Shown here: positions 8,924-17,911 of the stretch, piece after piece
Numbering within the stretch: position 1 is the stretch's first letter
Layout: each line of letters opens with the position of its first letter
Assembly: GCA_050486445.1 (NCBI GenBank)
Contig: JBJHDH010000001.1
Span: 62,001 to 126,000 of the forward strand
From: Euryhalocaulis sp050486445
Lineage (GTDB): Bacteria; Pseudomonadota; Alphaproteobacteria; Caulobacterales; Maricaulaceae
Length of the DNA: 64,000 nucleotides
Direction of reading: 5' to 3'
Position numbers and translations under genes: made by a program
The notes under the pieces: generated by a model
Databases searched by the model: none
Told to the model about the DNA's origin: nothing
The model's input: only the letters and a program-made list of their open reading frames with translations

Positions 8924-9721
8924 CTATTCCCCGATCTGCAACAACATGCCCTGCCGGCGCGCTGACGCCAGAAAAGCGAAGAAGGCGGCGCTGCCGGCGG
9001 CCAGCCACACCGCGTTCAGCGCAAAAGCGGTCAGCAGCAGGCCGGGATCGACCGAGCCCTGCACCACGACGCTGCGCATGCCCTCGAAAATATAGGCTGG
9101 CGGCAGTACGGACCCAACCGCCTGAAACGCCGCAGGCAGTACATCCAGCGGGTAATAAATGGCGCTGAACGGGGCCAGGCCGATCATGATCGCCCAGGGC
9201 ATGTCCTGCGCGCCCTGCCCGAACCGGACAACAAGGCCGATCACCAGCAGGCTGATCGACCAGGCGAACATGACCAGCGCCACGATAAAGGCGGCGAGCG
9301 CTGGGCCAAGCGAGAACAGATTAAAGTCGAACGCAAAGGCGGCGATGGCGACAGCCGGCACCACGGCCACAAAGGTCTTGACCATGCTGACGACAATCAG
9401 CCCGGCGATCAGCTCGGCGGGGCGCAGCGGCGAGACCAGAAGATGGCCGAGATTGCGCGACCAGATTTCCTCAAAGAAAGCGAGCGAAAAGGATAGCTGG
9501 CCGCGCCAGGCAAGATCCCAGAGCAGGATGGCGCCCAGCAGCGCCGAGAGCAGCACCGCGCCCGGCCCCGCCTCCTGAAAGACGTGCAGTTGCAGAAAGC
9601 CCCAGAGCAGAATCTGCACGATGGGCCAATAGATAATGTCGACCATGCGCGGCCACGAACCGGCGAACAGCCACCACTGGCGCAGCACGACAGCCGTTAT
9701 CCGTCCTGCAATCCTGCTCAT
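8924..9721 (-). CDS. ABC-2 type exporter permease
   Basis: A 265-residue inner-membrane protein with about six helices and the ABC-2 pattern (WDLAWRGQLSFSLAFFEEIWSRNLGHLLVSPLRPAEL in two parts, then FSAIYYPLDVLP and LPPAYIFEGMRSVV). Related to NodJ-type permeases. Its ATG overlaps the TGA of the ATPase gene (9718-9721), so the two are translationally coupled. The substrate is unknown; placement between the SCO gene and regBA suggests a link with respiration or copper, by inference only. Confidence 0.85.
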   Translation of the reverse strand: MSRIAGRITAVVLRQWWLFAGSWPRMVDIIYWPIVQILLWGFLQLHVFQEAGPGAVLLSALLGAILLWDLAWRGQLSFSLAFFEEIWSRNLGHLLVSPLRPAELIAGLIVVSMVKTFVAVVPAVAIAAFAFDFNLFSLGPALAAFIVALVMFAWSISLLVIGLVVRFGQGAQDMPWAIMIGLAPFSAIYYPLDVLPAAFQAVGSVLPPAYIFEGMRSVVVQGSVDPGLLLTAFALNAVWLAAGSAAFFAFLASARRQGMLLQIGE

Positions 9722-10518
9722 TGCGCCGCCCTGCGCGCCGCCGGGCCGTCACCCTCGTCCTCGCGCCCTGTTTCCGCGAAAGCAACATCCTCGGTGGAGC
9801 GGGCGATATGCAGGAAAACTTCCTCAAGATTGGCGCGGCCATGACGCGCCAGCAGCGCCGCCGGCGCCGCGTCGTCCACAATCCGCCCGGCCTTCATCAT
9901 CAGCACGCGGCTGGCCAGACGCTCCACCTCCCCCATATTGTGTGAGGCGAGCAGAATGGTGGCGCCGTGCGCCGCGCGATAATCCTCCAGCCGCCTGCGC
10001 ACCCAGTCCGCCGTATCGGGATCCAGCGAGGCGGTCGGCTCGTCCAGCAGCAGCAATTCCGGCGTGTTGATGAGCGCCTTGGCGAGACCGACGCGCGTCG
10101 CCTGCCCGGCCGACAGCGTGCCGGTGCGCCGGTCGAGCAGCGTGGTCAGCGCCAGCGTCTCCGCCAGCTCGGCGATCCGCGCTTTCGGATCGGCGACGCT
10201 GTAGAGTCGCGCATAGACGTCGAGATTCTGACGAACGGTGAGCCGCTTCGGCAGGTCCACATAGGGGCTCTGGAAATTCATCCGCGCGCGCGAGGGGCCC
10301 GCGCCGCGCCGGCCCATATCGCGGCCGAACACCATCACCCGGCCGGAAGTCGGAGTCAGCAAGCCCAGCATCATGGCGATGGTCGTGGTCTTGCCCGCGC
10401 CATTGCCCCCCAGCAACGCCAGCGTCTCCCCCGGCTCCGCGGAAAAGCTTACCCCCGCCACGGCCTCGAACGCGCCGAACCGCTTGGTCAAATTTTCCAC
10501 GACGATTGCGGCTGTCAT
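9718..10518 (-). CDS. ABC-2 exporter ATP-binding protein
   Basis: A 266-residue CcmA/NodI-like ABC ATPase with Walker A GGNGAGKTT, signature LSAGQATR, Walker B LLLLDEPTASLDP and the switch His (LLASHNMGEVE). The ABC signature SAGQ replaces the more common SGGQ. It partners the permease that overlaps its stop codon. The C-terminal tail after residue 245 is acidic and low in complexity. It is transcribed divergently from regB, with 169 bases between the two starts. Confidence 0.92.
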   Translation of the reverse strand: MTAAIVVENLTKRFGAFEAVAGVSFSAEPGETLALLGGNGAGKTTTIAMMLGLLTPTSGRVMVFGRDMGRRGAGPSRARMNFQSPYVDLPKRLTVRQNLDVYARLYSVADPKARIAELAETLALTTLLDRRTGTLSAGQATRVGLAKALINTPELLLLDEPTASLDPDTADWVRRRLEDYRAAHGATILLASHNMGEVERLASRVLMMKAGRIVDDAAPAALLARHGRANLEEVFLHIARSTEDVAFAETGREDEGDGPAARRAAQ

Positions 10519-10687
10519 AATTTTTTGTCTGCCGGTCCTGGAAAGCCGGTTGTTCTAGATCATGCCGGGATGTGGCGAAATGGCGCAAAAGCCTAAAAAC
10601 TGCGGTTTTTTCGCGCCGGGTCGGACACAAGAGGGTGAAAGAGCGCGATCCGCTGACCCAGCGATTGCGCTGAAGGGGGAGGCCGGC

Positions 10688-12034
10688 GTGACCGGAAATG
10701 AGGCCATAGGGGATGAACAGCGTGCGCCGCGCCCGGCGCGCACGCTGGGCATGGTGCGCCTGCGAACGCTGGTGGTTCTGCGCTGGCTGGCCGTGACCGG
10801 CCAGCTCGCCGCCGTGCTGGTGGTGCATTACGGCTTCGGCTTCCCGCTGCCGCTGGTTCCGGCGCTGCTGGCCATCGCCGCGTCGGCCCTGCTGAATCTG
10901 GCGCTGATGGGGACACAGCGTCTGGACCGGCTGGCCCGGCCGGACGAGGCGGCGGCGCAGCTTGGCTTCGACATCGTCCAGCTCGCCATTCTGACCGGCC
11001 TGACCGGGGGGCTGGATAATCCGTTCGTCATGCTGATGGTCGCGCCGGTAGCCATCGCCGCCAGCGTGCTGCCCCGCAATCACGCGCTGGCGCTGGGCGC
11101 GCTGGCCGCGCTGTGCGCCGCCGCGCTGCTGGTGCTCTGGCTGCCTCTGCCATGGACAGAGACCGGCCTGCATCTGCCGCCGCTGTATCGCGCCGGGGTG
11201 GTGGTGGCGCTGCTGATCGCCATCGCCTTCGCCGGACTCGCCGCATCGCGCGGGGCGGCGGAAGCCGAGCGCATGTCCGGCGCGCTGGCCGAGACCCAGG
11301 CCGTGCTGGCGCGGGAAGAGCGGCTGACCGCGCTGGGCGGGCTGGCCGCCGCGGCCGCGCACGAGCTGGGCACGCCGCTGGCGACCATCCAGCTTGTGGC
11401 CAAGGAAATGGCGCGCGCTTTGCCAAAAGAAGGACCGCTGGCCGAGGATGCGCGTCTGCTGGTGGAGCAGGCCGAACGCTGCCGCGACATTCTTGCGCGC
11501 CTGTCACGCGGCGGGCTGGAAGACGATCCGGGCATGCTGCGCGCCGCGCTCCCGGCGCTGCTGGAAGAGGCGGCCTCGCCGTTGCGCGGGCTTGGTCCGG
11601 ACATCGTCATCGCCTTGCAGGGTGAAGGCGAGGCGCCGGTGCTGCGGCGCGGACCCGAGACGCTGTTCGTGCTGGAGACCCTGCTGGAAAACGCGGTGGA
11701 TTTCGCGCGCAACGAAGTGCGCGCCACAGCCGAATGGGACGCACACACCGTGCGCGTGACCATCGAAGACGACGGGCCGGGCTTTGCGCCGGACATCCTG
11801 CCGGCGCTGGGCGAGCCTTATCTGACCACGCGCGCGCGCGGCGACGGGCCAGGCGGGCTGGGGCTCGGCGTTTTCATCGCGCGCACGCTGATCGCGCGCA
11901 CCGGCGGCGAACTGCGATTCGCCAACCGGCCGGAGGGCGGTGCGCGCGCCGCCGCGATCTGGCCGCGCAGCCGGATCGCCGCGGAGACCGAAACTGCGGA
12001 AAACCGTGACGCCGGGGGCAAAACCGGGGCATAA
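10688..12034 (+). CDS. regB: RegB/PrrB/ActS redox-sensing histidine kinase
   Basis: A 448-residue sensor kinase with six N-terminal membrane helices (about 30-190), the quinone-site motif GGLDNPF in the loop, H-box AHELGTPLATI and HATPase_c boxes (LLENAVDFA, DDGPGF, GGLGLGVF). Counted from the GTG start, the phospho-acceptor is His225 and the redox Cys in EQAERCRDIL is Cys265, the same numbers as R. capsulatus RegB. The GTG is chosen for the GGGGGAGG site five bases upstream; the frame opens at 10562. It should phosphorylate the RegA regulator encoded 53 bases downstream when the quinone pool is reduced. Confidence 0.95.
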   Translation: MTGNEAIGDEQRAPRPARTLGMVRLRTLVVLRWLAVTGQLAAVLVVHYGFGFPLPLVPALLAIAASALLNLALMGTQRLDRLARPDEAAAQLGFDIVQLAILTGLTGGLDNPFVMLMVAPVAIAASVLPRNHALALGALAALCAAALLVLWLPLPWTETGLHLPPLYRAGVVVALLIAIAFAGLAASRGAAEAERMSGALAETQAVLAREERLTALGGLAAAAAHELGTPLATIQLVAKEMARALPKEGPLAEDARLLVEQAERCRDILARLSRGGLEDDPGMLRAALPALLEEAASPLRGLGPDIVIALQGEGEAPVLRRGPETLFVLETLLENAVDFARNEVRATAEWDAHTVRVTIEDDGPGFAPDILPALGEPYLTTRARGDGPGGLGLGVFIARTLIARTGGELRFANRPEGGARAAAIWPRSRIAAETETAENRDAGGKTGA

Positions 12035-12087
12035 ACAGAGAGATGGTGGCCATGACCAGCCAGATCGAAACCCGAACGGAGGCAAGC

Positions 12088-12654
12088 ATGTCGCCGGAGC
12101 TTCCCGAAGAGCGCACGCTGCTGATCGTCGATGACGACGGCGCGTTCCGCACGCGGCTCGGCCAGGCGATGACCGAGCGCGGATTCCAGGTCAGCGCCGT
12201 GGCCAATGTGCGCGACGGCGTCGATGTGGCGCGGCTGAACCCGCCGGCCTTCGCCGTGCTGGACCTGCGGCTGGATGACGGCAACGGCATGCAGGTGGTC
12301 GAGGCGCTGCGCCGGCACCGGCCCGACTGCCGCATGGTGATCCTGACCGGATACGGCAATATCGCCAGCGCGGTTTCGGCGGTGAAGGCCGGAGCGGTGG
12401 ACTATCTGCCAAAGCCCGCCGACGCCGACATGGTGATGAATGCGCTGCTGGGCGGCTCTGCGCCGCGCACGCCGGAGCCGGAAGCGGAAGCGGAGGCCAG
12501 CGGCTTTCGCCCGATGTCGGCCGATCGCGTGCGCTGGGAGCACATCACCCGCGTCTATGAGCTGTGCGGACGCAATGTCTCGGAGACGGCGCGCCAGCTG
12601 GGCATGCACCGCCGTACGCTTCAGCGCATCCTGGCAAAGCGGGCGCCGAAGTGA
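12088..12654 (+). CDS. regA: RegA/PrrA/ActR response regulator
   Basis: A 188-residue two-domain regulator. The receiver has the acidic pocket (LLIVDDDGAF), phospho-acceptor Asp59 (AVLDLRLDDG), Thr (ILTGYGNI) and Lys (YLPKPAD). A short linker without the usual proline run leads to a Fis-type helix-turn-helix (NVSETARQLGMHRRTLQRIL), as in RegA. It is the DNA-binding partner of RegB for redox control of respiration and related pathways. The ATG at 12088 has GGAGGCAAGC directly upstream; an ATG at 12043 with a poor site is the alternative. Confidence 0.95.
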   Translation: MSPELPEERTLLIVDDDGAFRTRLGQAMTERGFQVSAVANVRDGVDVARLNPPAFAVLDLRLDDGNGMQVVEALRRHRPDCRMVILTGYGNIASAVSAVKAGAVDYLPKPADADMVMNALLGGSAPRTPEPEAEAEASGFRPMSADRVRWEHITRVYELCGRNVSETARQLGMHRRTLQRILAKRAPK

Positions 12655-12740
12655 GCCTTGCGAACTTCGGAAAGGTGAGCGGCCAAAACGTGCGAGCGCC
12701 GAAATGGACGGCGAACGCCTGAGCGCGCTATGACCGGAGC

Positions 12741-13145
12741 ATGACCCGCTGGAAAGAGCAGACCGCGCCCAGCCTGGACGAATTTCAGGCCATGGCCGAG
12801 TCGGCGTGGGACGCCCTGCCCGCGGAGTTTCGCGCGATGTGCGGCGAGGTGGTGCTGGTCGTGCAGGACTTCGCCGCCGAAGACGTGCTGCGCGATCTGG
12901 GCATGGACAATCCGTTCGAACTGAGCGGCCTGTATCAGGGCGTGGACCTGACCCAGAAATCGGTGATGGACAGCGGAACAGAGCCGGACATGGTGTTTCT
13001 GTACCGCCGGCCGCTGCTGGATGAATGGTGCGAGACGGGCGACATCACTTTGCCCGATCTCATCACCCATGTTCTGGTGCACGAGATCGGGCATCATTTC
13101 GGCTTTTCCGACGACGACATGCACCGCATCGAGGATGCGGACTAG
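12741..13145 (+). CDS. Small zincin-like metallopeptidase family protein (Zincin_1/DUF1025)
   Basis: A 134-residue acidic cytosolic protein with the extended zinc motif HEIGHHFGFSDDDM near the C-terminus and a family N-terminus (SAWDALPAEFR, VVLVVQDFA). The family is widespread in alphaproteobacteria and its substrate is not established. It follows regA by 86 bases and may be co-transcribed. Start ATG at 12741 follows GACCGGAGC, a weak ribosome site. Confidence 0.85.
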   Translation: MTRWKEQTAPSLDEFQAMAESAWDALPAEFRAMCGEVVLVVQDFAAEDVLRDLGMDNPFELSGLYQGVDLTQKSVMDSGTEPDMVFLYRRPLLDEWCETGDITLPDLITHVLVHEIGHHFGFSDDDMHRIEDAD

Positions 13146-13230
13146 GACCGCCGCCCTGCCCGCCTGATCGCTGGCCCGAAGCATTCCCCTGAATCGGGAA
13201 CATGCTTGCCCTTTGCCCGTCCTGCTGATA

Positions 13231-13287
13231 GCCGCGCTGGAGCGTTTTCAGAAAAACCGGATCCGTTTTTCTGTTCGACAGCGCGGC
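13231..13287. repeat. Interspersed palindromic element, copy 2
   Basis: Nested inverted repeat with outer arms GCCGCGCTG/CAGCGCGGC and inner arms AGAAAAAC/GTTTTTCT; the left half contains GAGCGTTTTCAGAAAAA, matching the core of copy 1. It lies between the zincin gene and the YbjN-like gene. Confidence 0.65.
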
Positions 13288-13306
13288 GAAACATGAGGGT
13301 GCGCCC

Positions 13307-13864
13307 ATGATCCGCATCGTGGCGTTGCTATTGGCGATGACGGCGGCGGCGAACGCCCAGAACCTGTGGTCCGGGCGCGGCGCACTGGCCGATTCCGCGC
13401 CGGCGCCGGCGATCACGCCGCAGGACTTTATGGTGCTGCTGGATTCCATGGACATCCAGGCGCAGATAATCGCCCTGCCCGAAGGGCGCGATCCGCGCAC
13501 CCATGCGCTGGCCGTCACCGCCAATACAGACGGCCTTTATTGGGACGCAGTGTTCTATAATTGCGGCGTGGAGACGCCGGATGAAAACGGCGCGGCGCAG
13601 CGCATCGCCTTGCGCCCCGTGCGCGGCTGCCGCGATTTCGCCCTGTCGGCCGGATTCAGTCTGGAATATCCGGTCAGCGTGCAAACCATCAATCGCTTCA
13701 ACCGCGAGCATCGCTTTGCGCGCGCCACGCTTTCGGACGAGGGCGCGCCCATCATCAGCATGGATGTGAATCTGGAAGGCGGAGTCAGCCGCCGCGCGCT
13801 GGAAGTGGAGATCGGCGCATGGCGGGCGCTGCTTCTCTCCTTCTCCCGCTATGTCGGCTACTGA
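13307..13864 (+). CDS. Secreted YbjN-domain protein
   Basis: A 185-residue protein with a short signal peptide (MIRIVALLLAMTAAANA). The mature part carries the YbjN pattern: FMVLLDSMDIQAQI, a central CGVETP...RGCRDF pair of cysteines that could form a disulfide, INRFNREHRFARATL and ISMDVNLEGGVSRRALE. YbjN proteins are stability or adaptor factors; the periplasmic variants have no assigned partner. The gene stands alone between a palindrome and a convergent methyltransferase. Confidence 0.7.
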   Translation: MIRIVALLLAMTAAANAQNLWSGRGALADSAPAPAITPQDFMVLLDSMDIQAQIIALPEGRDPRTHALAVTANTDGLYWDAVFYNCGVETPDENGAAQRIALRPVRGCRDFALSAGFSLEYPVSVQTINRFNREHRFARATLSDEGAPIISMDVNLEGGVSRRALEVEIGAWRALLLSFSRYVGY

Positions 13865-13876
13865 AACCTCCGCCCG

Positions 13877-14644
13877 CTAGTTCTCCATGTCCAGCGCGGC
13901 GCGCCCTCGCAGGATCGCATCGGATTCCATGCTGTGCGCGCCATCGCCGTCATGCAGGACCAGCGGCGCCAGAAGGCGCAGCGGCGCGTTCACGCCCTTG
14001 CGCGCCGAAATCACCACGCGCACGGCCGCCGCGCCCGCTTTGGGCGCCAGCGGCCGCACCCGGACATCGCCGGCGCGGCCGCGCAACAGCGCCAGAATTT
14101 CATCGAGCCGGTCTGCGCGGTGAATCAGCGTGAGCCGGCCACGATCCGTGAGCCGGCGCAGCGCCGCGCCGATCCAGACCGGCAGGCCGCCGTCTGTTTC
14201 CTCCGCCGCCGCGCGGCGTTCGGCGGCGGGCGCGCGGCCCTCGCCCGGACGGTTGAACGGCGGATTGAAAAAGACCTGATCGAATTGCGCGGCGCGCAGC
14301 GCCGGCGGCGGCGCGGCGATATCCCCCTCCAGAATCGTGATGCGTTCCGCCATTCCATTGCGCGCGGCGTTATCGCGCGCGAGCGCGGCGGCGGCAGCAT
14401 CGCGCTCCAGCCCCGTAAAGACACAATCCGGCAGGCGGTGCGCCGCCATCAGCAGCGCCGCGCCGGGGCCGCAACCAGCCTCCAGCAGACGCTCGCCCGG
14501 TTTGGCGTTCAGCGCGGCGGCGAGAAACACCGCGTCCGCGCCGGCGCGATAGCCCTGTGCGCTCTGCCGCACACGCACCGCGCCGCCCAGAAAGGCGTCG
14601 CCATCGTCCGGCGCCGCCTCCGCGCTTGCGCCGGTTACGGTCAT
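13877..14644 (-). CDS. TrmN6-like N6-adenine tRNA methyltransferase
   Basis: A 255-residue class I methyltransferase. The SAM site is LLEAGCGPGAALL and the catalytic motif is NPPF (FFNPPFNRPGEG), as in tRNA1(Val) adenine-37 N6-methyltransferase and its relatives. QGYRAGADAVFLAAAL near the N-terminus is also a family block. The ATG at 14644 overlaps the TGA of the upstream DUF2007 gene (ATGA), so the two are coupled. Substrate tRNA is inferred from family only. Confidence 0.82.
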   Translation of the reverse strand: MTVTGASAEAAPDDGDAFLGGAVRVRQSAQGYRAGADAVFLAAALNAKPGERLLEAGCGPGAALLMAAHRLPDCVFTGLERDAAAAALARDNAARNGMAERITILEGDIAAPPPALRAAQFDQVFFNPPFNRPGEGRAPAAERRAAAEETDGGLPVWIGAALRRLTDRGRLTLIHRADRLDEILALLRGRAGDVRVRPLAPKAGAAAVRVVISARKGVNAPLRLLAPLVLHDGDGAHSMESDAILRGRAALDMEN

Positions 14645-14850
14645 TCCGGGTCCAGCCCGTGGCGCAACAGCGCGCGTGCACGCGCCTCGTCTTCGTCCGC
14701 GACCATCACGCGGCGGGGGAAAATGCCGATCGACCCTTCCATGATGCTCATATGCACATCCAGAACCAGCGGCGCGATACCGGCGTCGCGCAGCAGCGCC
14801 TGCGCATAGGAAAGGCGCACCGGATCGTTGGTTCTGAGGATTTCCCGCAT
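14641..14850 (-). CDS. DUF2007 small protein
   Basis: A 69-residue cytosolic protein beginning MREILRTNDPVRLSYAQALL, with the family blocks DVHMSIMEGSIGIFPRRVMV and DEDEARARALL. DUF2007 domains look like PII-related or signal-transducing folds; no function is assigned. The ATG at 14850 has GGAGG three bases upstream, and the gene overlaps the methyltransferase start by four bases. It is divergent from the polyprenyl synthase gene. Confidence 0.85.
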   Translation of the reverse strand: MREILRTNDPVRLSYAQALLRDAGIAPLVLDVHMSIMEGSIGIFPRRVMVADEDEARARALLRHGLDPE

Positions 14851-15005
14851 TGCCTCCCTGCCCCTTTCCCCCGTCGCTTTTTCCCAGCCCTTTTCCCAAC
14901 CGCCGCCCTGGATCACGTTCGGGCGCCTGCACGCCCCGCTTGCTTGCGGCGCGGGGGGCCGCTTTCTATTGTCCGGCTCTCGAAGCCGCCGACAAGAGGG
15001 GCGTT

Positions 15006-16025
15006 TTGGCTGTTGCACTGGATGCTCTCCGCCCTGCCGGGCAGGACTTAAACGCCGTCGCCCGGCTTTCCGGCCTGCTGGGCGCCGATATGGCGCGGGT
15101 GGAGACCGAAATCGCCGCCCGGATGCAGAGCCCGGTCGGCATGATTCCCGAGGTCTCCGACCATCTGGTCGGCGCGGGCGGTAAAAGGCTGCGTCCCCTG
15201 ATCGCGCTGGCCGCGGCGGGTCTCTACGATTTTCGCGGCGACGGCCATGTGAAGCTCGCCGCCGCGGTGGAGTTCATCCACAACGCCACGCTGCTGCACG
15301 ACGATGTGGTGGACGGTTCGGCGCTGCGCCGGGGGCGGCGCGCCGCGAACCTGATCTGGGGCGACAAGGCCAGCGTACTGGTCGGCGATTTTCTGATTGC
15401 GCGCGCCTTCAACCTGATGGTCGAGGCCGGATCGCTGGATGCGCTGAATGTGCTGTCGCGCGCCGCCAGCGTGATCGCCGAGGGCGAAGTGCGCCAGCTC
15501 GCCGCCAAGGGCGTTCTGGATCTCGGCGAGGCCGAATATCTGGCCATTATCGAGGCGAAGACCGCCGAGCTGTTCGCCGCCGCCGCCGAGGCGCCCGCGA
15601 TCCTGGCCGGCGCCACGCCGGAAGAACGGCGCGCGCTGGACCATTACGGCCGCGCGCTGGGCCTGGCGTTCCAGCTTGTCGACGATGCGCTGGATTATGG
15701 CGGCGACACATCGGCGCTGGGCAAAAGCACCGGCGACGATTTCCGCGAAGGCAAGATCACCATGCCGATGTCGGTCGCACTGCGCGCCGCCAGCGGGGAA
15801 GAGCGCGCCTTCTGGAACCGGGTGATGATCGAGGGCGATCAGACCGAAGGTGACTTTACGCGCGCGCTGGATCTGGTGCGCCGCCATGGCGGTGTGGAGG
15901 CGACGCTGGACGCCGCCCGCGCCCGCGCCCGCTCGGCGGCGCAGGCGCTGGAGATTTTCGCGCCGTCGGAGCTGCGCGCCGCGATGCAGGATCTGACGAA
16001 ATTTGTGGTAAGCCGGGCCGCATGA
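15006..16025 (+). CDS. ispB: Octaprenyl-diphosphate synthase-type trans-polyprenyl synthase
   Basis: A 339-residue polyprenyl synthase that would build the isoprenoid tail of ubiquinone from IPP. The two Asp-rich motifs are DDVVD (LLHDDVVDGS) and DDALD (FQLVDDALDYGGD); GGKRLRP and GEVRQL are also present. The frame opens at 14850, inside the divergent gene's ribosome site; a TTG at 15006 after AAGAGGGG gives MAVALDALRP, close to alphaproteobacterial relatives, and is preferred. The stop overlaps the ATG of the HD-domain gene. Confidence 0.9.
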   Translation: MAVALDALRPAGQDLNAVARLSGLLGADMARVETEIAARMQSPVGMIPEVSDHLVGAGGKRLRPLIALAAAGLYDFRGDGHVKLAAAVEFIHNATLLHDDVVDGSALRRGRRAANLIWGDKASVLVGDFLIARAFNLMVEAGSLDALNVLSRAASVIAEGEVRQLAAKGVLDLGEAEYLAIIEAKTAELFAAAAEAPAILAGATPEERRALDHYGRALGLAFQLVDDALDYGGDTSALGKSTGDDFREGKITMPMSVALRAASGEERAFWNRVMIEGDQTEGDFTRALDLVRRHGGVEATLDAARARARSAAQALEIFAPSELRAAMQDLTKFVVSRAA

Positions 16026-16807
16026 GCGACGACACCCTTATTCTGCCGTTCGGCCGGCGCCGTCCCGGCGACCCGGAACACGATCCGGACACCTTCCCGC
16101 AACAGGGCTATGAGCGGATTCCACTGAGCGCGCCTCTCGGCCGCATCGGCCAGGATGTGCCGGACCCGGAGCCGGAATTGCTGGCGCGTCTGAATCCGCA
16201 GACCGTGATGATGATGGGGACCAATCCCGATCTTCCGCCGATGCCGAAAAAGCCGAAACTGATCGACTTTTTCTACGCCCGGTTCTGCGACATCACCTTC
16301 CGCCACCTGCTGAACAGCGCCAAGGCCGCGCTCGACGCCGGGCAGGAGGAGAAGGTGGTGCTGGCCTGCCTGCTGCACGACATCTCGAATGGCTGCATGG
16401 TGCGCTCCGATCACGGCTATTGGGGCGAGCAGATGATCGCGCCCTATGTCGATGAAGAGATCGCCTTCGCGGTGAAATATCACCAGCCGCTGCGCTATTT
16501 CGCCGATCCGTCGGTCGGCTACGAATATCCGGACAGCTACCGCAAATTTTTCGGGCCGGACTACGATCCGCCAGACTATCTCAAACGCGACGCCGAGTAT
16601 GCCCGGAACCACCGCTGGTACATGACCGCGCGGCTGGTGACGATGTATGACATCTATATCCTCGACAACACGCTGGATCTGAATCCGGAAATGTTCGAGG
16701 ACATTATCGGCCGCCATTTCCGCCAGCCCGAAGAAGGTCTCGGCATGGACAATACGCCTGCCTCGCATATGTGGCGGACGATGATTTGGCCGAATAATTT
16801 CCTTTAG
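16022..16807 (+). CDS. HD-domain phosphohydrolase family protein
   Basis: A 261-residue protein with an HD-type metal site (HLLNSAKAAL...CLLHDISNG, then KYHQPLRY and an Asp-rich C-terminal part MYDIYILDNTLD). Family members hydrolyse phosphate esters such as nucleotides, but no substrate is assigned here. It overlaps the polyprenyl synthase stop by four bases (ATGA), so the two are one unit, and is convergent with the WecA-like gene three bases after its stop. Confidence 0.75.
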   Translation: MSDDTLILPFGRRRPGDPEHDPDTFPQQGYERIPLSAPLGRIGQDVPDPEPELLARLNPQTVMMMGTNPDLPPMPKKPKLIDFFYARFCDITFRHLLNSAKAALDAGQEEKVVLACLLHDISNGCMVRSDHGYWGEQMIAPYVDEEIAFAVKYHQPLRYFADPSVGYEYPDSYRKFFGPDYDPPDYLKRDAEYARNHRWYMTARLVTMYDIYILDNTLDLNPEMFEDIIGRHFRQPEEGLGMDNTPASHMWRTMIWPNNFL

Positions 16808-16810
16808 GAT

Positions 16811-17860
16811 TCAGGTGGTTCCATGCAGCGCCAGCCGGCGCCGCAAAGCCAGAACACCGCCAATCCCCAGAACCGCGACGATCAGCAATGTGGCTAGCGC
16901 CGCGAGCGGACCGCGCCCGAGCGCCAGCGCCGCGGCCAGCGCGCAGACCACGCCCATTCCGGCATAAAGCATCGCCACCGCGAGATGCGTCCAGCCGCGC
17001 GCGATCAGCAATTGATAAAGATGCTCGCGATGCGCATCGAACAGCGGCGCCCGGCGGCGCGCCCGCACGATCAGCGTGGCGAACACATCGGCCAGGAACG
17101 GCGCAAGCAGAAGCGGCGCAACCCAGACCGCGCCGGGACGCGCCTGCGACAGGTCGAGTGCGCCGCATGCGAACAGTGCGCCGGCGAACAGCGCGCCCGT
17201 ATCCCCGGCGAAGACCTGCGCGCGCGGCGCATTGAACGGCGCATAGCCCGCGAACGATCCGGCCAGCAGCACCCCGCACAGCGCCGCGACCGGCGCGCCG
17301 GACGCAAGGCCGAACGCGGCCAGCGCCGCGCCGGCGGCAAACAGCCCGGCGGCGATCATGCCGTTCGAACCGTCCATGAAATTGACGGCGTTCACCACGA
17401 TGAACACCCAGAGCGCGGCGCCCAGAAGCCCGGCCAGCCAGGGCAGCGCCACGGGCCCGGCGCCGAAATCGAGCAGCGGCGCAGGCCCGGCGGCCCAGGC
17501 CGCCAGCACGGCCAGCAGCACGGCACCAGCAAACTTCACGCGCAGACCGATAACGGAAAGATCGTCCAGCAGACCGAAAAGCCCCCATGCCCCGGCTGCG
17601 AACAGGATCAGGCCGAGCCGGACCGCATCCGGCCCCAGCGCGGCGCGCAATTCCGGCGCTGCGCCAAACGCCAGCGCCAGCGCCCCCGCGCCCGTCCCCA
17701 GCAACAGAGCCAGACCGCCGGCGCGCGGCCGGGGCCGCACATGATTGGAGCGCGCATTGGGCGTATCCATCGGCCCGCATTGCGCCGACCAGAATCCGCC
17801 AATCGCCGCGGCCAGCGCGGCGGCGAGCAGCAGCGCCGCGATCTCAACCCCTCCTTCCAA
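16811..17860 (-). CDS. WecA/MraY-type polyprenyl-phosphate sugar-1-phosphate transferase
   Basis: A 349-residue inner-membrane enzyme with about ten helices. It carries the family motifs: DTPNARSNHVRPRPRAGG, the metal-binding LLDD (LFGLLDDLSVIG), VNAVNFMDGSNGM, GDTGAL (FAGDTGALFAG) and the basic HREH loop (DAHREHLYQLL). Such enzymes put the first sugar phosphate on undecaprenyl phosphate for O-antigen or capsule assembly. The TTG at 17860 has GAGGGG seven bases upstream; the GGAAGGAGG that follows it is within the coding frame. No other polysaccharide genes are adjacent. Confidence 0.88.
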   Translation of the reverse strand: MEGGVEIAALLLAAALAAAIGGFWSAQCGPMDTPNARSNHVRPRPRAGGLALLLGTGAGALALAFGAAPELRAALGPDAVRLGLILFAAGAWGLFGLLDDLSVIGLRVKFAGAVLLAVLAAWAAGPAPLLDFGAGPVALPWLAGLLGAALWVFIVVNAVNFMDGSNGMIAAGLFAAGAALAAFGLASGAPVAALCGVLLAGSFAGYAPFNAPRAQVFAGDTGALFAGALFACGALDLSQARPGAVWVAPLLLAPFLADVFATLIVRARRRAPLFDAHREHLYQLLIARGWTHLAVAMLYAGMGVVCALAAALALGRGPLAALATLLIVAVLGIGGVLALRRRLALHGTT

Positions 17861-17911
17861 ACCGATCCCCTCAGACTGTTTTTACGTTCCGCACATTTAT
17901 ATTCCGCGCAC

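Noticed and set aside
16811..17860. Polysaccharide gene cluster around the WecA-like gene
   Set aside because: Neighbours are isoprenoid and housekeeping genes; no glycosyltransferases, flippase or polymerase are adjacent.
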